A stretch of 64,000 bases of DNA, from the NCBI GenBank assembly GCA_947471745.1, contig CANJKZ010000513.1, positions 124,001 through 188,000 on the forward strand, read 5' to 3'. The translations under genes and the position numbers were made by a program. This DNA comes from Closterium sp. Naga37s-1. Taxonomy: Eukaryota > Streptophyta > Zygnematophyceae > Desmidiales > Closteriaceae. Within the stretch, counting starts at the first letter, position 1; each line of letters opens with the position of its first letter. Shown here piece after piece: positions 40,259-50,655 of this stretch. The notes beneath the pieces are model-generated. The model saw only the letters and a list, made by a program, of their open reading frames with translations. It ran no database searches and was not told the DNA's origin.

Positions 40259-42088
40259 CTAGCACGCGAACGTCGTGCGTGTGCGATGACCGCCGGAATC
40301 AATGAGGGTGGGGGAAACGCGTATGCGTTCTCCGCATGCCAACTGATAGAAAAGGCATCGTGCGCCACGGCCCGGGGGTGAAAGGCGGGCGTACAAAAAC
40401 GGGGGCACGTGGTGGTTGGTGGATGTCGCGAACAGGTCGATTGTATGGGGTCCCCATCGTCGATCGACAAGTCGAAACCAAGGGGGAAGAAGCGAGTAAT
40501 CGTCGTAGTGGATGACCTTGGATAAGTCATCAGCCTCTGTATTGAGCTCACGCGGAATCCATTGAACCGTCAGGCGGATGCGATAGCTTACGCAGAGCTG
40601 AATGATGGCGCGACAGACAAGGGTCATCTTGGCACGTCGAGATCCCCCTTTTCGTAGGATGTAATAGGCAGCTTGGCTGTCGCTGCGCATTAGGACGTGC
40701 TTGTCTCGGATGCACGGCGCAAAAGAGGTGAGTGCCCAAAGAATGCCCGTCATTTCGCGGAGTGTGCTAGAGGTAGCGGACAAGGCGTGGGGCATCGGAG
40801 CAGACAGCAGTTGCACGTGAGTTCGGAGATCGGAAAGCACGGCTCCCCAAGAGATGTCGCTAGCGTCGACGTAGATGACCGCCTCGTATGTGTGGGGGTT
40901 ATGAAAACGAGAGCCATTGAACTCGTCAAATCGCGCCATCCAGAACCGAAGCTCATCCACCGAGCTATCAGATAGGATAATTATGTGATTCCAAGACGGA
41001 CATTCTGCTATTTGCGTTAGCAGATTATGTGAGAACGCGCGGGCCACGGTGCCGAGCGCGAGCGACATGGATGCGAGCATTCCTGTGATGCGCGCGAGGC
41101 GGCGAACCAGGACGAGGCATTCGCTGCTGCCCTCTGAACATGTCAGGCGCATTTCCTCCAGAAGGCGTGCGCGTCGTGTCGAGTCCACGGAAAAAGACAG
41201 CTCATTGGTGTGCAGGAGCAGGCTGAGGAATTTGAGGCGTTGTACTGGTTCGAGCTGAGACTTTTTTGTATTAATAATAAATCCAGCATGTTGGAGATCT
41301 TGTAGAATGGTGTCCCGAGATTGCAGTGCGCTAGTAAGGGTCTCATTGATTACGAGGATATCATCCACGTAAGGAATTACTCGAATCCCTCGACTTCGCC
41401 ACCGTTTGGCAAGCTGCTTGATGAGCTGAGTGAACACGAAGGGTGCGGTCGCGAGTCCAAACGGGAGAGAGAGAAACTGATATTCCAGGCCTTGGAAAGA
41501 GAATCCGAGAAAGCGCCAAAAGCTAGGATGAATGTCGACATGATGGTATCCTGATTTGAGGTCGATTGTGAACAACCAGGCATCCTGCTGAACGAGATCA
41601 GGGATACGATTAAGTCCCTCGTATCGGAATTTAGATGTATGTAAAAAACTATTCACGTGCCTCAGGTCGAGGATGAGCCGCTTCTTGGTCGGTTGTACAA
41701 CCACGTTCAGAGGACTAGAGCATGTATTTACTGTCCGGGACGAGATAACGCGTGCTGCTCCAGTGGCTACGAGCTCGGCAATTGCCTCTATCGTGAAAGC
41801 GATATGCTGGGCTACGCCAGGGTGGTTGGGTGCACGCCGGGGTGTGGGCTCGTTTTTCACCCATGGTAACTGGTAACCGCGCGAGATTATGGAAAGTATA
41901 AATCTGCTGTCACACCAAGAGACCACCATGCCGTGCATCCTCGTAATCGGCCGCGCATATGAACTTGGGTTGAGAGTGGTGGTATAGATTGGACTAGCGC
42001 GCCTGGGAGATGGGTGGCCGCAGTGAAATGCAAAAACAAATGCATATATGGACCATAGGCCTGGCCTTTTGGGCAAAGGGGGATGCAA
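40259..42088 (-). CDS. reverse transcriptase-RNase H of PAT-like element
   Basis: 609 codons are open. RT motifs include LNVVVQPTKKRLILDLRHVN, FTIDLKSGYHHVDIHPSFWR, SLPFGLATAPFVFTQL and the catalytic YVDDILVIN. RNase H follows with YVDASDISWGAVL, an STLREMTGILWAL Glu, RSDSQAAYYIL and PRELNTEADDLS, then the WGPHTIDLFATSTN tail typical of DIRS-group elements. The true start may be internal (MHGMVVSW region), because the first roughly 45 residues look unlike RT. It lies between Gag (ends 42292) and the recombinase (starts 40031). Confidence 0.9.
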   Translation of the reverse strand: MHPPLPKRPGLWSIYAFVFAFHCGHPSPRRASPIYTTTLNPSSYARPITRMHGMVVSWCDSRFILSIISRGYQLPWVKNEPTPRRAPNHPGVAQHIAFTIEAIAELVATGAARVISSRTVNTCSSPLNVVVQPTKKRLILDLRHVNSFLHTSKFRYEGLNRIPDLVQQDAWLFTIDLKSGYHHVDIHPSFWRFLGFSFQGLEYQFLSLPFGLATAPFVFTQLIKQLAKRWRSRGIRVIPYVDDILVINETLTSALQSRDTILQDLQHAGFIINTKKSQLEPVQRLKFLSLLLHTNELSFSVDSTRRARLLEEMRLTCSEGSSECLVLVRRLARITGMLASMSLALGTVARAFSHNLLTQIAECPSWNHIIILSDSSVDELRFWMARFDEFNGSRFHNPHTYEAVIYVDASDISWGAVLSDLRTHVQLLSAPMPHALSATSSTLREMTGILWALTSFAPCIRDKHVLMRSDSQAAYYILRKGGSRRAKMTLVCRAIIQLCVSYRIRLTVQWIPRELNTEADDLSKVIHYDDYSLLPPWFRLVDRRWGPHTIDLFATSTNHHVPPFLYARLSPPGRGARCLFYQLACGERIRVSPTLIDSGGHRTRTTFAC

Positions 42089-42104
42089 AATATGGCAAGC
42101 CCCC

Positions 42105-42108
<4 letters not shown>

Positions 42109-42189
<81 letters not shown>

Positions 42190-42190
42190 T
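42109..42190. repeat. (CT)n microsatellite
   Basis: About 80 bp of CT dinucleotides with one TATCTC interruption, between the Gag and RT genes of the PAT-like element. Confidence 0.97.
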
Positions 42191-42291
42191 GAAATTTTAA
42201 TAAACTTTAAACATTAAACAATTTCCATGTCCACAAGCTAAGCAATAGATTTGCAAAGCATTCACGCATTTAAATATGCAAAGGCAGCCGA

Positions 42292-43953
42292 TCAAACGAT
42301 ACGCGCGAGCTGGTTCGCTCCTTGCTCGCACTGGGGGCACTGCGCAAAGCCATGGCCCGGCTCGTGGCAAATGAAGCAACGTCCATCCCCGTCGCGACGC
42401 CACTTGTTCCAAGAGCGTTCACCATTGCCTCGACCACGGTTATTCTGGTTGTACCGCTGGGAGTAGGAGGTGGTACGATCGGGGCGACTCTTTTTCATCG
42501 CCGCCACAATTTGAGCGGCCGACTTTACCGTCTTATCCTCCACCACCTCCCCATATTTAATCTTTAGGGCCACATTAGCCACGTCAAAGCCGCGTTGGTC
42601 AGTGGTGAACAGAAACAGAATCTTTTCATCGGCCTCTTGTTCAATCTCTTTTAAATAGAGAGCCGCTTGTTCGCTTCCCTCGGAAGGCAAAGCACTCAAC
42701 GCATGGCGAGCAATGATTTGAATTCTTTCAAAACCAAACATTTGAGTACGAACACCGTCGCTCTTAATGAGAGCAGATCGCAAATGCGGGCGTGCTGGAG
42801 GAATAGGAACGAGTGCCGATGACGAGTGGGGGGTGGGGGTGTGCGGAAGAGGGCGAGGGCTGTTACCTTCGTTAATTTCCTCAAAAATGCCACGCTCGCC
42901 TTCTTCCTCGTCCGCGGCCGCCTCGGGAGCCTCGACATGGCGTGTTGCTGGGCGAAGGTTCTCAGGATGAGCCGGCCTCCCGTTGGCGTGGTTGCGCTGG
43001 AGCGTCGCCAAAAGCTCGGTCATTTGGTGAAGTGCGTCGACATTGTGCGCCGGGTTGCTAACATTACGACGCTCCATACGGTCGCTCCGAGAAGGTGTAG
43101 CCCGAGCGTTCGCTGCCGAAGGAGAAGCAGGGCGTTCCATAACGCGTCTTGCAGGGGCGCCAGAAAGTTGCGCCAGAATCTGGAGAAGATTCGCCTGTGC
43201 AGTGTTGTCCAGACTCTCGAGAATCGCGGCGAAATCTAGACGAGCGGCTGCACGTGCGGTCTCGATTTCGTCCAAATTCTGCTGCGACGGGGGCCGCGAA
43301 TTTCTCCTAGGCGAAAGATTCGCCACGCACGCTGCTGACGCTGGCGCGCGATCTCCCTGTCCCTCAGGCGCATGCCTTTCCTGACTTGACGCACGCGCCT
43401 GAGGGGCCTGAGGGGACGAAACTGCCGCGGCCACAGTGCCAGCCTCCGGATTTCCGAATCCGGGAGGCCCCTCGTGGTTGACGCGACTGCCAGGGGCGTC
43501 ATCATTATGCCCCTGGCGGTTTTCTGCTCCTGCTGCAACAGTCGCGCCGGCAGGGCGGGATCTCGCTCGAGGTCCGTCCTGATTGCGTTCGTCGGGGCGA
43601 CTGTTACGAGAACCCGTCGTGGCGTTTGGAGCCCGATGGTCGTCGTCGTTTCGGTTGGTTCCGCAAGCTGCGGCGCCAATTAAATCAAGAGCAGTAATTG
43701 CCGCGCGATGTTCATTTCGGGGCGAGCGAGACCTCTCCCTTCCAGAAGTTGAAGTTCTGTCTTCGTCTCGCCGAGGCGATCCACGCCTTGACGAACTTCT
43801 AGTGTGAATGTGAGTAGGAGGAGGTCGTCCGTTAACGGCACAAACAAATCCGCTCGCCATTTCGTTAATTCTAGTAGCAAAAACGTCTTGAAGGAGGGTT
43901 GAGGGTTGATGAGATCCAAGTCTAACCATAGGAAGGAGATTGTGCCAACTCAA
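42292..43953 (-). CDS. Gag of PAT-like element
   Basis: A 553-codon frame. The likely start is MASGFVCAVNG near 43860, although an upstream Met at 43953 lies close to the A1 repeat. The N-terminal half is Arg/Ser/Asp/Pro-rich and disordered. Segments such as ALIKSDGVRTQMFGFERIQI and QAALYLKEIEQEADEKILFL look like a capsid domain. The C-terminus has a zinc knuckle CFICHEPGHGFAQC (CX2CX4HX4C) for RNA binding. It is the first gene of the element in the minus direction. Confidence 0.8.
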   Translation of the reverse strand: MSWHNLLPMVRLGSHQPSTLLQDVFATRINEMASGFVCAVNGRPPPTHIHTRSSSRRGSPRRDEDRTSTSGRERSRSPRNEHRAAITALDLIGAAACGTNRNDDDHRAPNATTGSRNSRPDERNQDGPRARSRPAGATVAAGAENRQGHNDDAPGSRVNHEGPPGFGNPEAGTVAAAVSSPQAPQARASSQERHAPEGQGDRAPASAACVANLSPRRNSRPPSQQNLDEIETARAAARLDFAAILESLDNTAQANLLQILAQLSGAPARRVMERPASPSAANARATPSRSDRMERRNVSNPAHNVDALHQMTELLATLQRNHANGRPAHPENLRPATRHVEAPEAAADEEEGERGIFEEINEGNSPRPLPHTPTPHSSSALVPIPPARPHLRSALIKSDGVRTQMFGFERIQIIARHALSALPSEGSEQAALYLKEIEQEADEKILFLFTTDQRGFDVANVALKIKYGEVVEDKTVKSAAQIVAAMKKSRPDRTTSYSQRYNQNNRGRGNGERSWNKWRRDGDGRCFICHEPGHGFAQCPQCEQGANQLARIV

Positions 43954-44049
43954 ATTGAGATGAGTGAAATGAGACTAGGTGGCAGGTCTGTGGACCTGCC
44001 GAAGGATAAGACGGGAATGCCTCCTTATTGCATTCCCCTTTTTCTGAAG
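43951..44049 (-). repeat. PAT-like element, repeat A1
   Basis: About 100 bp, direct repeat of 38800-38902, at the 5' end (minus orientation) just upstream of Gag. It is cut after CCCCTTTTTCTGAAG by the copia E LTR. Confidence 0.88.
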
Positions 44050-44585
44050 TGTTGTAGAGGACTCTCCTCTACTTTGCAGGAACTTGGATTTGTACTAAAC
44101 GATAGAGCACTCTGCTGGCTTTCCAACGAGCTGTCAAACACGCGATTCACCCAAGTAACGAGGGAGTTCTAGGCGTTTATGTGCTTGCTAGTGCTCTTAG
44201 AACAAAGGATGGGAGCTCTCTGGATTTTGTAGTCGAATGTATCACATACAAAGTGATTATTGATTTCAGTATGAAACATGCATACAAAGCTACTAGTTTT
44301 ATAGCATGCAATCAACATCGAACCGCACATGTAACCTCGAACCGCGGTACACTCGAATGTTCGAGTAACATTTCGAAGGGGTGAAATTCGAGTCTCGAAT
44401 TTCACCGAATCGAATTCTCCCTGAGTCTCGATTCTTCTTGTGCTGCCATGTGGCACCGAAATGCAAGTCTCTCGAAGTCAACCTGCACCTTCTCGAGACC
44501 TGCAGTGAAGCCAAACTTCTTGGAACACTTGAGAAGCACCGTTCGGTGGTTGGGGGCAAAACCTTGCCTCACTCAACCTCCAACA
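44050..44585 (-). mobile_element. copia element E: 3' LTR (candidate)
   Basis: On the minus strand it begins TGTTGGAGGTTGAG at 44585, right after GGTGCAAGGGGGAG (polypurine tract), and ends CTCTACAACA at 44050, where the PAT-like repeat begins. That makes 536 bp with TG..CA ends. A TATAAAA box occurs near 44302-44296 (minus). No second LTR is available for confirmation. Confidence 0.6.
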
Positions 44586-45459
44586 CTCCCCCTTGCACCC
44601 AAGCCACCAGGTGCTCAATCCAACACGCTCACAGCATGCACGGAATGAATCCTTAGGGAGTGGTTTAGTGAGGAAGTCCGCGGGTTGAGCTTTGGTGCTC
44701 ACATAAGTGAGTTTGACCTCACCCTTCTCAACCGCCTCACGAATGAAGTGATGTTTCACTTCGATATGCTTGGTTCGCCCGTGAAGGACGGCATTGTGAG
44801 AGAGGCTTATGGCGGCTTGGTTGTCACAAAAGAGAGGAGTTGGGTTGGGTTGAGGATGCCCAAGCTCCGCTAGAAGACGCCGTAACCATATTGCCTCCAT
44901 TGCACCTTGAGTGAGTGCCATATACTCCGCTTCCGTTGAGCTTAGAGCCACGGTTGGTTGCTTCTTGCTTTGCCAACTCACGGCTGCCCCAAGCAAGGTG
45001 AAGACATACCCGGAGGTACTTTTGCGCGTGCTCGGATCTCCCGCGTAGTCCGAGTCGGCATAGCCCTTGAGTTCAATCGGGCCGGCTTCATACACGAGCC
45101 CCAAGTTAGGTGTGCCTTGGAGGTAGCGTAGAACGCGTCCTCCCGCGTGCATATGCTCGGTATGAGGGTTACTCACGGCTCGTCCAAGCACCCCGGCGGC
45201 GTATGCGAGGTCGGGGCGAGTAGAAACGGCGGCATATATGAGCGAGCCCACTAGCAAATGAAACCGCTTCACTTCGGCTTCGTCGATGGTGGATTCTTCC
45301 TCTCCCGTGAGGCAAGAAAATCCCGTAGCTAGTGGTGTTCCCACCGGTTTGCTATCGCCCATGCCGAAGCTCTCCACTACCCCCTTCACATACTTCTCTT
45401 GATGGAGGTGGATGGTCCCGTTGGCTCGGTCACGATCGACGTGCATCCCAAGGTAGTAC
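44586..45459 (-). pseudogene. copia element E: RT end and RNase H, 5'-truncated
   Basis: Minus-strand frame reading YYLGMHVDRDRANGTIHLHQ, KYVKGVVESFGMGDSKPVGTPL, SLIYAAVSTRPDLAYAAGVL, then RNase H with GYADSDYAGDPSTRKSTSGY, SSTEAEYMAL, FCDNQAAISL and PADFLTKPL. This is the 3' third of a plant-type copia polyprotein, different from the A/F/G/H family. It is cut at 45459 by element F, and the upstream part is not found elsewhere in the window. Confidence 0.9.
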
Positions 45460-45592
45460 TGTGAGAATGATAGACGAAAGAATGAATGAACTAGAAATGA
45501 GATGGGTACAAATAGGAAACACATAAGTGTTGTACCCTCTAAGAGCTACCCCACTACAGCCTAAATAGACCATAGCGGATATAAGTTTGACA
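45460..45592 (-). mobile_element. copia element F: 3' LTR
   Basis: Minus-strand TGTCAAACTTATATCC to CATTCTCACA, 133 bp, preceded by CCTATGGGGGTG. The family layout (GCTGTAGTGGGGTAG, GGGTACAACAC, TTTGTACCC) matches element A. AGTAC flanks it at 45455-45459; the partner duplication is lost. Confidence 0.92.
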
Positions 45593-45821
45593 CACCCCCA
45601 TAGGCAAAGTGGGGGAGAACAAGAGGTCACAAGACTAGTCAAGAAAAGCAAAGCAAGCTCAGGGTGGATCACAAAGTCACCACACAGTCTGAGCACAAGC
45701 AAAGGGCCATAAGGCCAGTTCACATGCAGAGTTATATAAAGGAAAGCAAACAGTACAGTGAACACAACCTAGCAAGTGTAAGCATGCAGGTATATGTATA
45801 TAGAGTACAGTACAAGCAGAG

Positions 45822-48800
45822 TCAAGAAGTCAACAAGTGAGGCACAATAGGTACAAGGCCTAACACAGTACAGAAACGCTGATGATCACAAGGCTGAAGT
45901 GCCTTGGTGAAAACATCAGCAGTGTTGGCCTGAGAGGCCACGTACGCAAGATGAAGCTGGCCACGCTGCTGCAACTCTCGAGCAAGGAAGTAGCGCAGAG
46001 CAATGTGCTTCGTTCTGTGCTCCAGTCTGTGCTCCTGACACAAGGCCAGCATGGCCTTGTTGTCGACGTACAGAACTGGAGGAGAACGAGGCGCCTCTCC
46101 CAAGTCGGTCAGCAGGTAGGTGAGCCAGCGAAGCTCCTGTGCAGCCATGGCCCCAGCGTAGATCTCAGCCTCACAACTGGAGCTGAGAACAGAAGAAGAG
46201 CGGGTAGACCGCCAGGAGACAGAACCGGAGCCAAGGCTGAAGGTGTAACCCTGTGACGACCGCTGCGTAGCCAAGTCGTCAACCCAGGAGGCGTCAGCGT
46301 GACCAGTGAGGACAACTCGAGCCCGTCCTCCAAGCACGAGCCCCATGCCCAATGTACTGCACAAGTATCGCAACACCCTCTTCGCAGCATCCCAGTGCAC
46401 CTTTCGGTGCCTGCCGGGAGCCACGTAGCGAGCCAGAAGGCTGAGAGGGTATGCGAGGTCAGGTCGTGTGCAAGTCATCAGGTACATGAGGCAGCCCACA
46501 AGCTCTGGATACGGGCCACTCGGCTCTACGGACTCGTCCGAAGGTGGAGCTGAGAGCGAGTGACCAGTAGGCAGAGGAGTGGACTGTGGCGAGGAGTAGG
46601 TGAAGCCGAAGCGCTGAAGGACCTGCTGCACCATATGTGACTGAGTCAAGGCAATGGTGCGCTGTGCTCTGTCCCGGGTGATCCGCAAGCCAAGATAGCT
46701 TGCGAGCTCACCCAGGTCTGTGCACGTGTGTCTCTTCTGCAGCTCGGACTTCACGTGGGCGAGTGCCTCCGTGTCAGCAGTAGCAAAGACAAGGTCGTCT
46801 ACGTACACAAGAACGTAGAACGGCGGCAGAGTAGCGTCAGTGCGGAGAAACAGAGAAGGGTCAGCAGTGGAAGGAGCAAAACCAAGAGCAGCAAGAGTCG
46901 TCCTGAGCGTGTCGTGCCACTCACGGGGAGCCTGGCGGAGACCGTAGACTGGCCGCCGGAGGCTCCACTGGGTACCAGCAGGAAACGACCCAGTGAAGCC
47001 AGGTGGGCGGCGCAGCCAGATCTCCTCGTGCAAGCTGCCCTGTAGGAAGGCTGTGCTGAAGTCAAGCGAGTGGAGCTCGTAGTCACGCTGAGCAGCAACG
47101 TGCAGCAGTACCCGAAGAGTGGTCATCTTCGGGGTAGGGGAGAAGGTCTGAAAGAATTCAACTCCCTGTCGCTGACTGAAGCCACGTGCAACGTAACGTG
47201 CCTTGAAGGCAGGCAGAGAACCCGGCGGCCGCTTCACCCTGAAGATCCACATGCCACTGACGATGTTCGCCCCAGGTGGGGGAACCTCGTCTACGTAGGT
47301 GCCTGTGGACTTCCAGGAAGCCATCTCTGCGTCCATGGATGCCTGCCACTGAGAGGAGTAGGGACCCTCTATCGCCTCTGCGTAAGAGCGCGGGGACGGG
47401 ATGTCTGGTGCATCCGGGTCTCCCTCAGGGGCAAGCAGCATGGACACGAGATGAGGTGAAGCAGCAGCAAAACACTCAAGGTCCTCCTGTCTGTCCTCAA
47501 GGACGTCCGTGCCAAGAGCACACTCACCCCCGACGGACGGAGGACAGACAGACGCAGACGCAGACTCAGCAACAAGACTAGCGGCGTAGTCTAGGCGACA
47601 GGCTGCAGCAAAGTCAACAAGCTCAGCAACAAGAGCAGACGCAGCAGAGGACTCAAACAGAGGGTCAGCAACAGCAGTGGCCAGAAAGCGCGTGACAGTA
47701 GGACTAGCAGCACGAAGGGAGTCAGACTCCGGGTCCGGACCGTCAGGAAGAGAGGACGCAGGAGGAGAGGGCAGAGGGACACGCTGTGGAGCAGTAGAAG
47801 GACGCAGTGTCATAGAGTGAGTGCCTGGGACAGGAGGAAGACGCGGACGCGAAACACGACCAGCGCGAACAGGACGGACAGGCGACGCAGAACGAGACTC
47901 AGGCGACACAGGACGAGACTCAGGCTCACGACGCTCCGTAAGACCTCTAGTCGGACCAGAGTAAGGAAAAGGACCAGGCAGCGGAGAGGCCGGCTGCAAC
48001 TGCGACTGGGACTGGACAGGCGGTGGACTCAGGAAAGGAGGAGGAGGACCAGGAGAAGGCGGGGAGTCAAGAACCTGCTGAAGGAGCGGAACGTAGTACG
48101 GCCGCGGCCGCGCAGCGCCTCGAGAAACAGCAGAGACAGAACCGGTACCCTCAGCCCCAGGGTCTCCAGTCCCAGCAGCACCTCCAGCAGCTCCAGCACC
48201 AGCACCAGCAGCACCTCCAGCAGCTCCAGCACCAGCACCACCTCCAGCAGCACCAGCACCTCTAGTAGCTCCAGTAGCACCTCCAGCACCTACAGCACCA
48301 GCAGCACCTCCAGCAGCTCCAGCACCAGCAGCACCCCCAGCAGCGCCAGCACCAGCAGCACCTCTAGTAGCTCCAGCACCAGCACCACCGCCAGCAGCGC
48401 CAGCACCTCCAGTAGCTCCAGTCGCACCACCAGAACCTCCAGCAGCTCCAACACCAGCAGCACCTCGACAGCGCCGAGAGTACCACTCACGAAGCCGCTG
48501 TGGAGAGAGGGGCTCCCGCCGCGACGGGACGCCCAGAGCACCTCCAGACTCAGCACCCCCAGGCTCAGCACCCCCAGACTCAGCACCCCCAGGCTCAGCA
48601 CCCCCAGTCTCAGCACCCCTAGCAGCACCTGAGTCGACAGCTACCTCGACCGGCTCGGCAGGGTCTACCTGGGACACACCTGAGGGGGCAGGACCCTGAG
48701 GGGGGAGGGGGTCTACCAGGAGAGTACCTGGCGCGAGGAAGAGCGGCGGGGGGGGGGGCGAGGCAGTGCGGTAGGGAAAGAGACGGTAGTACGACACCGA

Positions 48801-50655
48801 CTCGTCGAACGTGACGTCCTGAGAGGACAGAACACGACGCGAGGTGGGGTGGTAGAACTGCCACCCGGGTGCGTCAGGAGGGAAGCCAAGGAAGATACAG
48901 GGAACGGCACGGGAGGACAGCTTGTCCGCAGTAGTATCGCGGACAAAAGCTCGAGATCCCCAGACACGAAACGCGGACGCATCGCCAACCTTCCCCGTCC
49001 ACCGCAGAGTAGGTGTGGTCTCCGGCAAGGAGACACGAGGCTGAAGGTTGATCTGATGCGCCGCGTACTGAACCGCGAACGGCCACAGAAAATGGGGAGC
49101 AGCCGCATGGATCATGGACGTACGAGCGACGTCCATGACCATGCCAATGCGGCGCTCAGCAATCCCATTTTGCTGCGGGGAGGCCGGAAGCGTGAACGTC
49201 TGGCGGATGCCCTCCAAACGACAGAAGGCTCTCAGGAGGTCGGAGGAAAACTCCCCGCCTCTGTCCGAGTGCAGACGCAGAACAGGAAGGTCTGAGCCAA
49301 AACTCTCACTGAGCTGGCGACGAGTACCGCGGATCCAGTCGATCAACACCCCAGGGACCTCACCCTTGCTGCACAAGGGGAAGACTGTGGTGTAACGAGA
49401 GTAGTCGTCAACGACCAGGAGGAAGTAGCGCTCGTGACCCTGTCCACGGACGCGGGCTGGGCCCCACACGTCCATGTGAAGAGTCTGCAAAGGAGCCTCA
49501 GTCGGAGGAAACGAGGAGGAGTGAGGGGCGGCGCGCTGCCGGCCCTCGACACAAGGAACACAGGTGGGGGCAGGACCTGGAGGAAGGGGAGGGAGGGACC
49601 TGGGTAGACCCGAGACAAGGGCACGGGAGGCCATACCTCGAAGACGAGGCAGGGAGGGGTGACCAAGGCGGTGGTGCCAAAGGAGAGTCTCGTGTGCCAA
49701 AGGGCGACACGAGCAGGGGGCAGACGCAGGACTAGACCTGGACGCGGCAGCAAACACCTGACTGGACGCAGCTACCTGACGAGACGCAGAGACCGGAGGA
49801 GGCGCAGTAGTCAGTGTGTACAGACTCGACCCTGGCCGACGGGTGAACGAGGCCAGGTGACGGCCCGTCCGAGAGCAAGTGCAGTGGGTCACACGCTGAC
49901 CTCCAGGGGTGAACTGGTCAACCCACGCAACCTGGAGGTCAGCTCCACTCACCAGGTTCGTAGAGAACGAGGGGAGGTGGAGTCCCGACAGCAAGCCCGA
50001 CGGGGCCGCAGGACACGGTAGGACAGTGGAGGAGTGTGCAAGTACTGGGCCCCTTGAGGGGTCAGCAAGGGAGACCGCAACAGGCCGACTGAGCGGCGTG
50101 AGCGTGGTGCTGTCTCTAAAGAAAGAGCGCGAAGCACTAGAGTCAAGTGTGAAAGTGTGAAAGGACGCAGTAGGTGTAGTACCAGAGAGAGGAGACGTAC
50201 CAACACTTGGAGCAGCAGACGCACTAGCACCTAGAGCAGCAGCCGCACAAGCACTTGGAGCAGCAGACGCACTAGCACCTAGAGCAGCAGCCGCACAAGC
50301 ACCTGGAGCAGCAGACGCACTAGCACCTAGAGCAGCAGCCACAGTGCCCGGGTCGGGCGGGACACGCAGGTAACTGTCACCCTCAGTAATATCAGCAAGA
50401 GCATACATGGCAGCAAGGATAGCATCAAAGTCTAGATCAAAGATAGGCACATTCTGCAGAAGCAGATCATGCCAACGAGGAAGATCACCAGCGTCAGGAA
50501 ACTGGGTGCGCCAGGCGTCAGTCAAGCGGCCGAAGCAGCGCTGCGTGGTGTGTGGGAGACCACACACCTCCCCACTACGAGTGCCGGTGCGAAGAACGTA
50601 CGTGCAGGGACCTGCACCCCCAGACTTCCCACGCCCAGCATACCACTCACGAAGC
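45822..50655 (-). pseudogene. copia element F Gag(C-term)-Pol, long open frame, 5' missing
   Basis: An uninterrupted minus frame from the junction at 50655 to the stop at 45822, about 1600 codons. It starts within Gag (REWYAGRGKSGGAGPC..), then protease-like FTLDSSASRSFF (Ser where element A has Gly), LWHHRLGHPSLPRL, integrase (MDVWGP, LHSDRGGEF, PQQNGIAERRIG), an Ala/Gly-rich linker with GAAGGAAGAG repeats, RT (YVDDLVFA) and RNase H (GHADASWVDD, SSCEAEIYAG, YVDNKAM). It is very similar to element A. The Gag N-terminus, leader and 5' LTR are absent because the sequence switches to element G at 50655. Confidence 0.9.

Larger units (their letters stand above)
38638..44049 (-). mobile_element. 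PAT-like tyrosine-recombinase retrotransposon (DIRS order)
   Basis: Read on the minus strand the element carries repeat A1 (about 44049-43951), Gag, RT-RNase H, tyrosine recombinase, repeat B1 (38997-38948), repeat A2 (about 38902-38800) and repeat B2 (38686-38638). Interleaved pairs of direct repeats, A1-genes-B1-A2-B2, are the hallmark of PAT/Ngaro-type DIRS elements, which integrate through a circle and make no target duplication. It interrupts RNase H of copia B at about 38638, and its other end is interrupted by copia E. About 115 bp of unrelated DNA separates A2 and B2, which is unusual for the scheme. One in-frame stop in the recombinase argues it is inactive. Confidence 0.85.

Noticed and set aside
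44050..44172. Continuation of the B RNase H after the PAT-like element
   Set aside because: The frame does not continue the B protein; the sequence fits the end of the element E LTR instead.
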